NCBI GenBank assembly: GCA_032209605.1
Contig: JASFXZ010000014.1
Coordinates: forward strand, 826,912 to 890,911
Reading direction: 5' to 3'
DNA: 64,000 bases
Source of the DNA: Mactromeris polynyma
Taxonomy: Eukaryota > Mollusca > Bivalvia > Venerida > Mactridae
In this document: positions 1 to 11,799 of the stretch, in pieces
Numbering within the stretch: the stretch's first letter is position 1
Layout of the letters: every line of letters begins with the position of its first letter
Made by a program: the position numbers and the translations under genes
Notes under the pieces: model-generated
Databases searched by the model: none
Seen by the model: the letters and a program-made list of their open reading frames with translations, nothing else
Told to the model about the DNA's origin: nothing

Positions 1-489
1 AAGGAAAATAATCAATATCACTATTCCTGGTAGGTATACGCTGATAAATTGGTATTACTTGTCATAAAAAATGACCAAAATCAGTGTCCTCTTTAACGTA
101 TAATTGTTACGAAAATGAAGTTTTTAGGTTATTGATTTGTATTTGTATACACATAACTGATTTCTTAACTTGAATCTTGAGTCTTACAATAATTCGATCA
201 AAATTAATGCTTAAACTAAAGTACAGGAGTGTATTTATAAACAATGCATTTATGCTTACTACTCTTCTACCCTAGAAATCCTAATATCATATGTAAAACT
301 GGGAGGAAATTCCTCCCACCGTTTACCCACACTGGGCAGAAATCACAGTATGCTTGGAGGAGAACCTATGATTGTGTGATAGTAAAAGTTGGTATAAATC
401 TGGTTTAATCCATAGCTGATACAGATTTAGTTGCTCTCTGTAGTTGTCCAAATCGCATCATACATTGCTCTTTGTGTATTTATTTTCAG
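1..489 (+). other. Intron of the SOCS-box gene (right part)
   Basis: Everything left of the acceptor AG at 488-489 reads as intron. It is AT-rich, has no exon-like open frame joined to splice signals, and ends in the T-rich stretch TGTATTTATTTTCAG just before the exon. Earlier exons of this gene must lie outside the window. Confidence 0.5.
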
Positions 490-665
490 TTTATTCATTA
501 CAAGAGTGCAGTCTCCTTAAATTGAGACATCTTATACCAAGGAACAAACTAAATGAACTTGATATACCTGAAACACTAAAGCAGGATTTGCATAAAGTCA
601 TGTGTGGTAGAGGTTCCAATATCACTCTACCGTCTTCAAGTGCTGGAAGCTCGTCTGTGACTTGA
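490..665 (+). CDS. SOCS-box protein, terminal coding exon (partial gene)
   Basis: This is the last coding exon of a gene that enters from the left. It opens after a good acceptor (TTTATTTTCAG, AG at 488-489), starts inside a codon, and ends at a TGA at 663-665. It encodes about 58 residues. The segment YSLQECSLLKLRHLIP followed by NELDIPETLKQDL lines up without gaps with the SOCS-box pattern S-L-x-x-L-C-R-x-x-I-R ... L-P-x-P-x-x-L-K-x-Y-L. In that family the box recruits Elongin B/C and a Cullin-5 ubiquitin ligase, while an upstream domain (ankyrin, SH2, WD40 or SPRY) picks the substrate. That upstream domain is not in the window, so the substrate is unknown. One oddity is that the conserved Leu-Cys pair reads Cys-Ser here, which may weaken Elongin C binding. 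A Ser-rich tail (SSSAGSSS) closes the protein. The family assignment rests on motif reading only. Confidence 0.55.
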
Positions 666-880
666 ATAGTTGTGTGCCTGTCTGTAATGTGGATCTGACT
701 GTGTACTGTGTTGGAATATGGAATTCAACTTCTGCCAAGATGTAAATAGATTGGAGTTGTTGCTAGAAATGTAACTTGGTATGTTTGTTCCTGCATTATT
801 TGGCCAGTACCTGCAACATGAAGTCTTTGTTTAGTGTCAAGCAAGGATGTTTATAATAAAATTATCTGCAATGTTTATGA
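666..880 (+). other. 3' UTR of the SOCS-box gene with poly(A) signal
   Basis: Sequence after the TGA is AT-rich and non-coding. The first canonical AATAAA is at 855-860. Further AATAAA motifs at 2735-2740 and about 2795 could serve longer transcripts, but the intervening foldback elements make the shorter UTR more likely. Confidence 0.4.
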
Positions 881-929
881 CATACAATGAAACATCAATA
901 CTAAAACTACTGTTGATTTTGAAGAGTCG

Positions 930-1070
930 GTCATAATTGTTAGGAGGTCTAATTATTGAGTTTAAATATGGTAGACACATTGAAGATCGATCCATGAATA
1001 TATATATGGTCTTATTAATGAGTTGATCTTAATTTCGAAGTGGTCTTTAAGTGAAACTTTTCTGTACTTT
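930..1070. mobile_element. Degraded pogo/Tc1-like foldback MITE (CAGTAAAACCTC family)
   Basis: Contains AGGAGGTCTAATTATTGAG on the left, GGTCTTATTAATGAG in the middle, and GTGGTCTTTAAGTGAAAC with a CTGTAC end on the right. This is the arrangement seen in the intact copy at 62425-62594, but with many substitutions and a lost left terminus. Confidence 0.45.
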
Positions 1071-2020
1071 GTATTTGTATCAAATAGATACGGGCAACTG
1101 ATGGTGTATATAATATTTAACAATGATATGAATGTTATGATGACTTATCAGAAATATGTATATATTTGGATCTGGATCAATTAAGGCAGGACTTACACTT
1201 CTGACTGATGTGAATACTTAGCTGTTGAACAACGGTTATTGGAGGAATATTGTTACAGTTATCCAGTCATGCAGTTGAAAAAAAGTTCACCAAATGTATG
1301 CCTGTGTAACATGTTAGGTAAAATGTTGGAGGGAGTGCAGCTAAATTGATCAGTATTGGCTGGCTCTGTAGAACTTGACTGGAATCAATTCAGTATTCCT
1401 TCATGTATTTAAGCCTAGAAAAAACGTTTCTCCGTCCAGTAACAGGCTGAGAAACAGGTTAGAAGGTTGGAATTTCAATCTTATTCATTTTTTTCATACC
1501 ATTGTATTGGGTCAGAGATCACTTTATTGGACTTCAAGGATTCATAAATTTGTGGGTAAAATGATTGGGTTGGTTATGGTATAGAAAACAGATCCATTTT
1601 TGGTCCTGAACTGTGCAGGTGTTGCGGTGTTCATCCATGGACCAAGGAGATGACAAGAGGATGGGTGAAAATGTTCATCAATGGTTTTGTTTGTATCTAT
1701 ACTGATATGTAAATGTCTCTGTTGAGTATTTTACTGTTTTACACTTCCTATCTTTGTAGTGATTTTGTCAAAAATTGTGGTAATGTGCAATAGTTTTTCA
1801 TGCATAATATGAGAAGAGGTTAAACTTGAAGTTACTTTTCCAAATTTACGTCTACTAAGACTCTTATGTTCCTGTACTACATTGTCTATGGACTATGATG
1901 TGTATAAATCGCACAAGTGACATTCATACAGGTGTCAGAATCCATAGCAAATATTTGCTTATATGTTTATACACACTTTCCTGCTAATTCACTTGTTGCC
2001 ATCAACAAATTCATCTGATC
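1071..2020. other. No gene recognised
   Basis: AT-rich sequence without a convincing exon. It holds a 69-codon open frame at 1375-1584 with no family resemblance. It may be the distal 3' UTR of the SOCS-box gene or intergenic DNA. Confidence 0.4.
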
Positions 2021-2022
2021 CA

Positions 2023-2241
2023 CAGGAGATTGTCACAAGTTCTCTCCCTTTAGTTTGTCTTAAGTTCTCTCCCTTTATCTCATCTTAAGTTCTCTCCCTT
2101 TATTTTGTCTTAAGTTCCCTCCCTTTATCCTTTCTATAGTATATGTATGTAGTACTACATGTATATAGAAGGGATAAAGGGAGAGAACTCTATAAGGGAT
2201 AAAGAAAGAAACAAAGAGAACTTGTGAAAATCTCCTGTGAT
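2023..2241. mobile_element. Palindromic MITE, CACAGGAGATT family, copy 1
   Basis: The ends CACAGGAGATTGTCACAAG and the inverted TTGTGAAAATCTCCTGTG enclose three tandem AAGTTCTCTCCCTTTAT-like blocks and, on the other arm, the complementary ATAAAGGGAGAGAACT, so the element can fold on itself. Flanks ATCTGATC and ATCTGAAA look like an imperfect target duplication of about 8 bp. No coding capacity. Confidence 0.65.
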
Positions 2242-2990
2242 CTGAAACTGTTTGATTAACTAGTTAGCATGCACATCTTGACCATAGCTACTATAAGTAG
2301 CATGAAATTTAAACAACAACCTAGTCAATATTTAGTTGAGTTAAACTTTGATAAGTGTGTTTGGTACCGAAATATAACCTCATGTCAGGGGCGTAGAATC
2401 CTATAGGCCGTGAAAAAATAAAATGGCCAAAACTGTAAATTGTTCTCCATTGTTTTCTACAGTTATAAGATATATAAATCTAGGATATTTAATGTATGTC
2501 TTTGTAAGCATATTTACTGAAACGAAATATACACCAAAACGCATCTCTGACGATCTAGCTACAAAACATTTTCTGGAGAACATGATCCTGGATCCCCTTA
2601 AAACTAGGTCTACACATCAATTTCAGCTACGCCCTTGCATGTGATGCTATTCCTGTAAGATTCTGTATTGTCTGTAATTAACTTAATACATCATGTGTAC
2701 ATGTACATGTACTATGTTTTGGTGCCTAGAATAGAATAAAATATTGTTATGTCTTATGGTTATATGTTCAAATCATAGTACCTATCTATATTGAAATAAA
2801 AACTGCTTTATATGAAAATTTGTTTTAACAGAGTGTTGAGATCCTTTGTATATTTCCAGATACGCCGGGTAGAACATTGGGGTTTTGTTTAAAGTAATAC
2901 ACATTACTATAATTACATCTTAGTGTTTAAATGGTGCATTAGCAAATGGTATATTGAGGTACTGCTTAAAGCTCTATGTTTTCATACTTA
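2242..2990. other. No gene recognised
   Basis: AT-rich DNA with two short overlapping open frames on opposite strands (2401-2644) that match nothing known to me. AATAAA occurs at 2735-2740. Confidence 0.4.
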
Positions 2991-3815
2991 ACTGAACAGT
3001 TGATACTGTGTCAAGCAATACACTGAACAGTTGATACTGTGTCAAGCAATACACTGAACAGTTGATACTGTGTCAAGCAATACACTGAACAGTTGATACT
3101 GTGTCAAGCAATACACTGAACAGTTCATACTGTGTCAAGCAATACACTGAACAGCTGATACTGTGTCAAGCAATACACTGAACAGTTGATACTGTGTCAA
3201 GCAATACACTGAACAGTTGATACTGTGTCAAGCAATACACTGAACAGCTGATATTGTGTCAAGCAATACACTGAACAGTTGATACTGTGTCAAGCAATAC
3301 ACTGAACAGTTGATACTGTGTCAAGCAATACACTGAACAGTTGATACTGTGTCAAGCAATACACTGAACAGTTGATACTGTGTCAAGCAATACACTGAAC
3401 AGTTGATACTGTGTCAAGCAATACACTGAACAGTTGATACTGTGTCAAGCAATACACTGAACAGTTGATACTGTGTCAAGCAATACACTGAACAGTTGAT
3501 ACTGTGTCAAGCAATACACTGAACAGTTGATACTGTGTCAAGCAATACACTGAACAGGTGATACTGTGTCAAGCAATACACTGAACAGTTGATACTGTGT
3601 CAAGCAATACACTGAACAGCTGATACTGTGTCAAGCATTACACTGAACAGTTGATACTGTGTCAAGCAATACACTGAACAGCTGATACTGTGTCAAGCAA
3701 TACACTGAACAGTTGATACTGTGTCAAGCAATACACTGAACAGCTGATACTGTGTCAAGCAATACACTGAACAGCTAATACTGTGTCAAGCAATACACTG
3801 AACAGTTGATACAGT
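2991..3815. repeat. 31-bp minisatellite, about 26.6 copies
   Basis: Unit TTGATACTGTGTCAAGCAAT plus ACACTGAACAG. Copies are nearly identical. The commonest change is at the first base (TTGATA, CTGATA, GTGATA). Each unit carries the short inverted pair TTGA...TCAA around TACTGTG. No frame is continuously open across it. Confidence 0.97.
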
Positions 3816-4130
3816 TGATTTTCACACATATTTAAGACCTTTTACCTGTTGTACCTGACAGTGCTCTTGAAGTTTACTTGAAGCTTTTAACCACATTTTA
3901 ATGCATACACCTTTATAAGGTAGATGTTATGATGTAATCAGAAAGTAAGCTAGATTACTGGTTTATTTTTCATGAGTAATGATAAAATTAAAGTAATTGT
4001 AATCACATTCATATAAGTAATCGTTAAATATGATTACCATTACTAGTTACAATTATCCGAGGTCTGATAAGTATTAGTTCATATAAATGTGTGGGATAAT
4101 CATCATGACTGCATCTAGTGGCACAGTGTC
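3816..4130. other. No gene recognised
   Basis: AT-rich spacer between the 31-bp array and the next foldback element. No splice-linked open frame was seen. Confidence 0.4.
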
Positions 4131-4135
4131 TTATC

Positions 4136-4266
4136 CGCAGAAGATTGTCATGAGTTCTCTCCCTTTATCGCTTTTAGAGTTATCTTCCTTCTATACTAAA
4201 ACTATTATTTTTCTCTACTATTGTAGAAGGGATAAAGGGAGAGAACTCGCAATAATCTCCTGTGGT
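4136..4266. mobile_element. Palindromic MITE, CACAGGAGATT family, copy 2
   Basis: Left arm CGCAGAAGATTGTCATGAG then TTCTCTCCCTTTATCGC. Right arm GGGATAAAGGGAGAGAACTC then AATAATCTCCTGTGG. Flanks TCTTATCC and TCTTGTCT resemble a decayed 8-bp target duplication. A short open frame running through it (4087-4314) is incidental. Confidence 0.6.
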
Positions 4267-4553
4267 CTTGTCTTTGCTGGCAATTTGTTATCTATTGGGA
4301 ACGTCTTCATTTGAGACTGTTGCACAATAAGTCAGTATATTGATGTGTATTTAATTATACATGTACATTGTATTGTGTGAATAGAAATTATTTCAAAATT
4401 GTGTTCGATAGTGTCCTTCGCAAGTGTTGGCTTATGTAATAGATATTACAACACCTAATATAAAATACCGATCCAATTTCATTTGAACTTTGTCTTGTCA
4501 TCAATGAAACTTTAAATAATTATATTTTATTTTTAATTCGCCGTTTATATTTC

Positions 4554-4608
4554 AAGGGAAGCAACTCGTAGGCAAACGTTTTATGGTTCTGATTGAGTTG
4601 CTTCCCTT
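4554..4608. mobile_element. Small foldback element with 14-bp perfect arms
   Basis: AAGGGAAGCAACTC at 4554-4567 is exactly complementary to GAGTTGCTTCCCTT at 4595-4608, with a 27-base loop. TATA-rich flanks (TTTATAT, TATATAA) extend the symmetry loosely. It is probably a very short MITE or the snapback remnant of one. Confidence 0.45.
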
Positions 4609-4619
4609 TATATAAATTG

Positions 4620-5099
4620 ATGAAACGAAACAATTAATGCCGGGGAAATACGTATAAGTTATATACACTATATACTAGTCACATATTTCTTTAAGATTAA
4701 TTAATAGGTCTGTACAGCGTTTTACTAACTTAATTGCAGTTTGTATAACAAAAGGATATTTCCCCGTGAATACTAGATGACTGGTGCTCCTTACGAACTC
4801 TACACCGCTTACTCAAATTTCCTGACCTTTTTACGTAACCAGGTTCATAAAAGTCTGCATTTTCGATTAGCTTCATTAAGGGATTATTACAGGGTCATGA
4901 TAGCAAGGAATATATCACAGCTGGGATCAGTTACCTCTTCACCTCTGATTTATACGAGATACGTATCCAGTACGTATCGGGGTACACTTGGTGTGTACGG
5001 CTGAACATTCAGTACATTAGCCCACCTCTTACATCAGCACTATGAATACGCCTCTAAGAGCTTATTAAACAAAGACATTTCCGTATAAAATGGAACATA
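4620..5099. other. No gene recognised
   Basis: A 75-codon open frame at 4777-5004 has no family signature and no splice context. I see nothing functional. Confidence 0.35.
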
Positions 5100-5290
5100 C
5101 AGTAAAACTTTACTTAAAGACCACATTAATTATAAGACTATCTCAAGTCAATTATCACTGTTTTGTTCTTTATTCAACCTCAATATTAGGACAACCTCAA
5201 TATTAGGACAACCTCAATATTAGGACAACCTCAGTAAGAAGACCATGTTCACGGATCCCAAGGGTGATCTAATTATTGAGGTATTATTTG
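5100..5290. mobile_element. Pogo/Tc1-like foldback MITE with internal 17-bp triplication
   Basis: Starts CAGTAAAACTTTACTTAAAG, continues GACCACATTAATTATAAGAC and ends near CTAATTATTGAGGTATTATT. Inside, ACCTCAATATTAGGACA is repeated three times head to tail (about 5175-5228). This looks like a minisatellite at birth inside a transposon arm. Confidence 0.6.
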
Positions 5291-8020
5291 TTATACACAG
5301 GTCCCTGATATAATTTTGTCACAAAATGATTGGAGATAGATTAATATAGGTTAGTTGTTGGTGCTAGGTTGATTGATCAGGATGGTTGTACATGTATTTA
5401 CGATCACGCCGTGATCCGGTGATATAGCCAGTGTTTCATGGTAACTATGCAATACTGGCTTGTTCTTCTGACAGCAACTCACACTTTCTTCGTTCTGGCG
5501 TACCTGGTACCAAGGTGGCAGACGTGACCGAAAACAATGCCGCCTCGCAAGGGTTCGAAATCATGACCTCGATATGTCTTAAAAAGTTAAAATGAAAAAA
5601 CAAACTATTTTACTACATGTAATACAAATAATTCAGCATAATTATATTTATGTGTTCAATCGAAAAAAAACTAATAATAAGAAGGCAATTTCAACATATA
5701 GTGTTGTGTTATACATGTATTATAGTAATTTACGAGCGACATTGAGAAGCAAATAGCGTCGATAACGAATTAATGAATGTGTGGGAATTTTCTGTACTAT
5801 TGCCTTATCAACGTATTATGAGGAAATAAATCTTTGCGTGATAAGAGCTGACTTGCTATGGGAAAATCCCAGAAATTGACCGCTTTACTATCAGCGTATT
5901 AATTCGTATATAAAGTCGTCTGGGAAATTGACCGGTCTACTTTCTCATGCAGTTTTAAAAAACACAACTCTTGACTTTCAGCAACCCCGGTCGATCTTAC
6001 GGTGGCTTCCATTTCAAATCGTATTTCGCATTTTAGAAACATCTTGCGTAATGTTTTATCCTTATGGTAATTTATATCATTAGGGGTGAATTTATAAAGT
6101 TAGGAATTTTATCGTATTTGGTATAATACTAACACATGTAGTCAATCTTACAGAATTTCGTACATTATTTTGTCTACAAATAATCACGGACATATATAAA
6201 CCATGTAGTATATGTCCGTGAAATAATTAAGACAATAAAAAATCCGACATAACAATTTTGGAGTTAATTTTTGATCTAATAATGACGGAACTTCGTTTCT
6301 CCTTTCAAGGCGCAGGGATATATATACATATAATTTTATAAGTTACATGAACATAATTTTATGACGGTTTCGCTTTCACATATCATAGAAATTTCAATTT
6401 TTATCATCATGTTATGTTAATCAAGCATTATACAAAATAAATTGTGGTTTGACATTGATTTGATATTCATCTTTCATAATATAATGATTAAAATTAAAAT
6501 TCTGGCTAAGTGTTCCGCCGTGTTTGAATGTGTTATTTTAGTATTTTCAAAAATAGCGCCGTCATCTATCAGAAACTGCAATAATCTCACTTGATAAGAA
6601 TCGAGATTAACTATCTGCTACGACACTACCAGACTTACTATGACAACATCTGTTGGGACATTTCAGTATGGTTAGACGAATTCGAATTTGTAATTGCAAT
6701 AATTTCGAATTAAATTCATGTCACCAGCAGCTGCAACATTAACAATTCCCACGTGACACATTGGCAGTACCGCATAAAAATGCGCGCGCAGCCGCGTCTG
6801 CTTCGACTCATTCGGATTATCTCTGCCAATCTAGAGCGCGGGATTCGAATGTAGCCTACGTCTACAGGTCTCTGACCTTAATTGTGATAATGACGCTGCA
6901 GTCACAGACGCTCATTTAAGGCTGGGAAGCTTTTTGTCTGTGTCAAATACTACACAAGTATTAATTATACAATCATCATTATGAGGCAAGCTGGCATGTT
7001 TTCGCTTGTCAAATGTAGCATCGTAATCATATCAGATGAACGTCGTTAACATTCTAGTCCAATTTGCATATTTGTCATCAATAAAATGGCATTCATACCG
7101 CTCGTTTACATGCTCGTTAACTGTCCGCTGATGTAATAAACAGGATAATGACACGAACTGTGGAACCAAATGCAGACAAGGTGAATGGGAAACCGTTACT
7201 TTCCGTAATTCTAGTCATCATGTGAATAGTCATCCACAAAACGAGAGCGATGTTCAAAGCGTTGTAACCGTCTGGTACATGTGCGCACGATGGAGTCGAG
7301 CTGAAAATATCACATACAAAGAGCACAGTCACCCCAAACATCACGAGGAGTCGTAACACAAATATACAAACATGTTAATCTTGTATTATCCTCACGTCTT
7401 AATATGCCGGACGAATAGTCACGTGGTTTTACGACCCTTACTATACAACTTCTTAAATTGAGATTTATCTCGTGTAAAATACAATTTGTATATGAAAATA
7501 ATAGAAGGAGCATTTTCACAGTGCTAGTGCGTCTAAACCTAGTTTCCATTTGGAGTATTTTACTTGTCTCTTCTCAAGTTAATGCAAGGTATAACTGTTT
7601 GATGTTTTAGTTTAAGCAGGGACCGTAGCGTTGTCCAGGTTACAGACAAATCTTTATTCATGTATTGTGAACTGTTCAGAAATCAGGGCTAAGTTTCACT
7701 ACACATGTACTCACAAGATGTACTTTTTTGGGACGGTCATTGACCGAGACTCGTATTGTGTTAGAAGTTCGCCTGCTTATAGTTGTAGAAGGATTTTGAT
7801 ATGCATTGGACCATTAGATTTACGTGTAAGAGTTTCCGTTCAGTGTCGACAGTATAAAACGCTGACCATATTTTACTAGTTGGTTGACAGAGACCGAGAC
7901 GAACCTGGTTAAATTGTACAAATACAAAAGTATTTTGTAGTTTAACTCGGATGATACGATTTCAATTACTAATAGTCTGGCCATTTTTAGATGTGTTCTT
8001 CTTTTAATCGTCGACAGAGA
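5291..8020. other. Long stretch without a supported gene
   Basis: Contents seen: a possible SINE remnant (GGGTTCGAAATCATGACCTC near 5553), a hairpin with 13-bp arms at about 6183-6220 (TCACGGACATATA ... TATATGTCCGTGA), and a small CpG-richer patch at 6775-6845 containing GCGCGCGCAGCCGCG. On the - strand at 7117-7359 there is an 80-codon frame with a signal-peptide-like hydrophobic start (MLRLLVMFGVTVLFVC), not assigned to any family. Confidence 0.4.
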
Positions 8021-8026
8021 TCCATT

Positions 8027-8075
8027 CTGTGTAGATCCATTCTGTGTAGATCCATTCTGTGTAGATCCATTCTCG
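8027..8075. repeat. 15-bp short tandem repeat
   Basis: GATCCATTCTGTGTA occurs three times in a row, followed by a partial fourth copy. It lies just left of the large 50-bp array. Confidence 0.9.
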
Positions 8076-8147
8076 CACACGACCGGACGTCTACCCAAAT
8101 CATATGACTGATCTTGCTTCGGGCGGAACCACATTTGTCTAGAACTG

Positions 8148-10360
8148 GGAAAACCTCCATATAATTAGTATTACTGCTGCTACTACTAGTAGGTTGCAGG
8201 AAACCTCCATATAATTAGTATTACTGCTGCTACTACTAGTAGGTTGCAGGAAACCTCCATATAATTAGTATTACTGCTGCTACTACTAGTAGGTTGCAGG
8301 AAACCTCCATATAATTAGTATTACTGCTGCTACTACTAGTAGGTTGCAGGAAACCTCCATATAATTAGTATTACTGCTGCTACTACTAGTAGGTTGCAGG
8401 AAACCTCCATATAATTAGTATTACTGCTGCTACTACTAGTAGGTTGCAGGAAACCTCCATATAATTAGTATTACTGCTGCTACTACTAGTAGGTTGCAGG
8501 AAACCTCCATATAATTAGTATTACTGCTGCTACTACTAGTAGGTTGCAGGAAACCTCCATATAATTAGTATTACTGCTGCTACTACTAGTAGGTTGCAGG
8601 AAACCTCCATATAATTAGTATTACTGCTGCTACTACTAGTAGGTTGCAGGAAACCTCCATATAATTAGTATTACTGCTGCTACTACTAGTAGGTTGCAGG
8701 AAACCTCCATATAATTAGTATTACTGCTGCTACTACTAGTAGGTTGCAGGAAACCTCCATATAATTAGTATTACTGCTGCTACTACTAGTAGGTTGCAGG
8801 AAACCTCCATATAATTAGTATTACTGCTGCTACTACTAGTAGGTTGCAGGAAACCTCCATATAATTAGTATTACTGCTGCTACTACTAGTAGGTTGCAGG
8901 AAACCTCCATATAATTTGTATTACTGCTGTTACTACTAGTAGGTTGCAGGAAACTTCCATAGATTTAGTATTACTGCTGCTGGTATTACTGCTGGTACTA
9001 CTAGTAGGTTGCCGGAATATTACATGTGCTGGTATTACTGCCGGTACTACTAGTAGGTTGCCGGAATATTACATGTGTGGTATTACTGCTGGTACTACTA
9101 GTAGGTTGCAGGAAACCTCCATAAAATTGGTATTACTGCTGGTACTACTAGTAGGTTGCAGGAAACCTCCATATAATTGGTATTACTGCTGCTACTACTA
9201 GTAGGTTATAGGAAACCTCCATAGAATTTGTATTACTGCTGTTACTACTAGTAGGTTGCAGGAAACTTCCATAGAATTATTATTACTGCTGCTACTACTA
9301 GTAGGTTGCAGGAAACCTCCATAGAATTGGTATTTCGGCTGCTACTACTAGTAAGTTGCAGGAAACCTCCATAGAATTGGTATTACTGCTGGTACTACTA
9401 GTAGGTTGCAGGAAACCTCCATAAAATTAGTATTACTGCTGTTACTACTAGTAGGTTGCAGGAAACTTCCATAGAATTATTATTACTGCTACTACTACTA
9501 GTAGGTTGCAGGAAACCTCCATAGAATTGGTATTTCGGCTGCTACTACTAGTAAGTTGCAGGAAACCTCCATAGAATTGGTATTACTGCTGGTACTACTA
9601 GTAGGTTGCAGGAAACCTCCATAGAATTGGTATTACTGCTGTTACTACTAGTAGGTTGCAGGAAACTTCCATAGAATTTGTATTACTGCTGGTACTACTA
9701 GTAGGTTGCCGGAATACTACTGGTACTGGTATTACTGCTGGTACTACTTGTATGTTGCCGGAATACTACTGGTACTGGTATTACTGCTGGTACTACTAGG
9801 AGGTTGCAGGAATACTACATGTACTGGTATTACTGCTGGTACTACTAGTAGGTTGCCGGAATATTACAGGTACTGGTATTACTGCTGGTACTACTAGTAG
9901 GTTGCATGAAACTTCCATAGAAATAGTATTACTGCTGCTACTACTAGTAGGTTGCCGGAATACTACAGGTACTGGTATTACTGCTGGTACTACTAGTAGG
10001 TTGCCGGAATACAACAGGTACTGGTATTACTGCTGGTACTACTAGTAGGTTGCCGGAATACTACAGGTACTGGTTTTACTGCTGGTACTACTAGTAGGTT
10101 GCCGGAATACAACAGGTACTGGTATTACTGCTGGGACTACTAGTATGTTGCCGGAATACTACTGGTACTGGTATTACTGCTGGTACTACTAGTAGGTTGC
10201 CGGAATACTTCAGGTACTGGTATTACTGCTGGTACTACTAGTATGTTGCCGGAATACTACAGGTATTACTGCTGGTACTACTAGTAGGTTGTCGGAATAC
10301 TACAGGTACTGGTATTACTGCTTATACTACTAGTAGGTTGTCGGAATACTACAGACACTT
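8148..10360. repeat. 50-bp minisatellite, about 2.2 kb, two subfamilies
   Basis: The first part, about 8148-8930, is near-identical copies of a 50-bp unit (GGAAACCTCCATATAATTAG, TATTACTGCTGCTACTACTA, GTAGGTTGCA). From about 8940 the copies diverge and give way to a second subfamily with TTGCCGGAATACTACAGG and GGTACTGGTATTACTGCTGG. The palindrome CTACTAGTAG is kept in nearly every copy of both. Rare markers such as TATTTCGGCT recur 200 bp apart, which shows a four-unit higher-order repeat at about 9231-9630. Open frames on both strands here (for example 8944-9201 and 9796-10014) are by-products of the triplet-like CTG/CTA/GGT composition. Confidence 0.97.
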
Positions 10361-10450
10361 GTAATAAAGAAACATGTTGATAAATCGTTTATGTTCTGCT
10401 TCTTCATGTATACATCGGGTGAATTAAGTACATATGTGGGTTACAATGAT

Positions 10451-11790
10451 ATAGTTGTACATCAGGGTCTAGGGTTGACTGTATTATGATGACAGTCTGT
10501 ATATAGCGGTACATCAGGGTCCAGGCTTGACTGTACTATGATGACAGTCTGTATATAGCGGCACGTCAGGGTCCAGATTTGACTGTACTATGATGACAGT
10601 CTGTATATAGCGGCACGTCAGGGTCCAGATTTGACTGTACTATGATGACAGTCTGAATATAGCGGTACATCAGGGTCCAGGCTTGACTGTACTATGATGA
10701 CAGTCTGTATATAGCGGTACGTCAGGGTCCAGATTTGACTGTACTATGATGACAGTCTGTATATAGCGGTACGTCAGGGTCCATGTTTGACTGTACTATG
10801 ATGACAGTCTGTATATAGCGGTACGTCAGGGTCCAGGTTTGACTGTACTATGATGACAGTCTGTATATAGCGGTACGTCAGGGTCCAAGTTTGACTGTAC
10901 TATGATGACAGTCTGTATATAGCGGTACGTCAGGGTCCAGGTTTGACTGTACACTGATGACAGTCTGTATATAGCGGTACGTCAGGGTCCAGGTTTGACT
11001 GTACTGTGATGACAGTCTGTATATAGCGGTACGTCAGGGTCCAAGTTTGACTGTACTATGATGACAGTCTGTATATAGCGGTACGTCAGGGTCCAGGTTT
11101 GACTGTACTATGATGACAGTCTGTATATAGCGGTACGTCAGGGTCCAGGTTTGACTGTACACTGATGACAGTCTGTATATAGCGGTACGTCAGGGTCCAG
11201 GTTTGACTGTACTATGATGACAGTCTGTATATAGTGGTACGTCAGGGTCCAGGTTTGACTGTACTATGATGACAGTCTGTATATAGCGGTACGTCAGGGT
11301 CCAGGTTTGACTGTACACTGATGACAGTCTGTATATAGCGGTACGTCAGGGTCCAGGTTTGACTGTACTATGATGACAGTCTGTATATAGCGGTACGTCA
11401 GGGTCCAGGTTTGACTGTATTATGATGACAGTCTGTATATAGCGGTACGTCAGGGTCCAGGTTTGACTGTACTATGATGACAGTCTGTATATAGTGGTAC
11501 GTCAGGGTCCAGGTTTGACTGTATTATGATGACAGTCTGTATATAGCGGTACGTCAGGGCCAAGGTTTGACTGTACTATGATGACAGTCTGTATATAGTG
11601 GTACGTCAGGGCCCAGGTTTGACTGTACTGTGATGACAATCTGTATATAGCGGTACGTCAGGGTCCAGGTTTGACTGTACTATGATGACAGTCCGTATAT
11701 AGTGGTACGTCAGGGCCCAGGTTTGACTGTACTCTGATGACAGTCTGTATATAACGATACGTCAGTGTCCAAGTTTGACTGTACTACGAT
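10451..11790. repeat. 52-bp minisatellite, about 26 copies
   Basis: Unit: GTCAGGGTCCAGGTTTGACT, GTACTATGATGACAGTCTGT, ATATAGCGGTAC. GACTGT and ACAGTC form a possible 6-bp stem around a 9-base loop. Most copy-to-copy changes in that segment (TACACTGATG, TACTGTGATG, TATTATGATG) fall in the loop or next to it, not in the stem. Copies become less regular at the right edge. Confidence 0.97.
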
Positions 11791-11799
11791 TTTTTTCAC

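Noticed and set aside
6775..6845. CpG-island promoter
   Set aside because: The GC-richer patch is only about 70 bp, and no supported gene begins next to it.
7117..7359. Small secreted or membrane protein on the - strand
   Set aside because: The N-terminus is hydrophobic like a signal peptide, but I recognise no family, promoter or confirmed splice sites. An 80-codon ATG frame is expected by chance in 64 kb.
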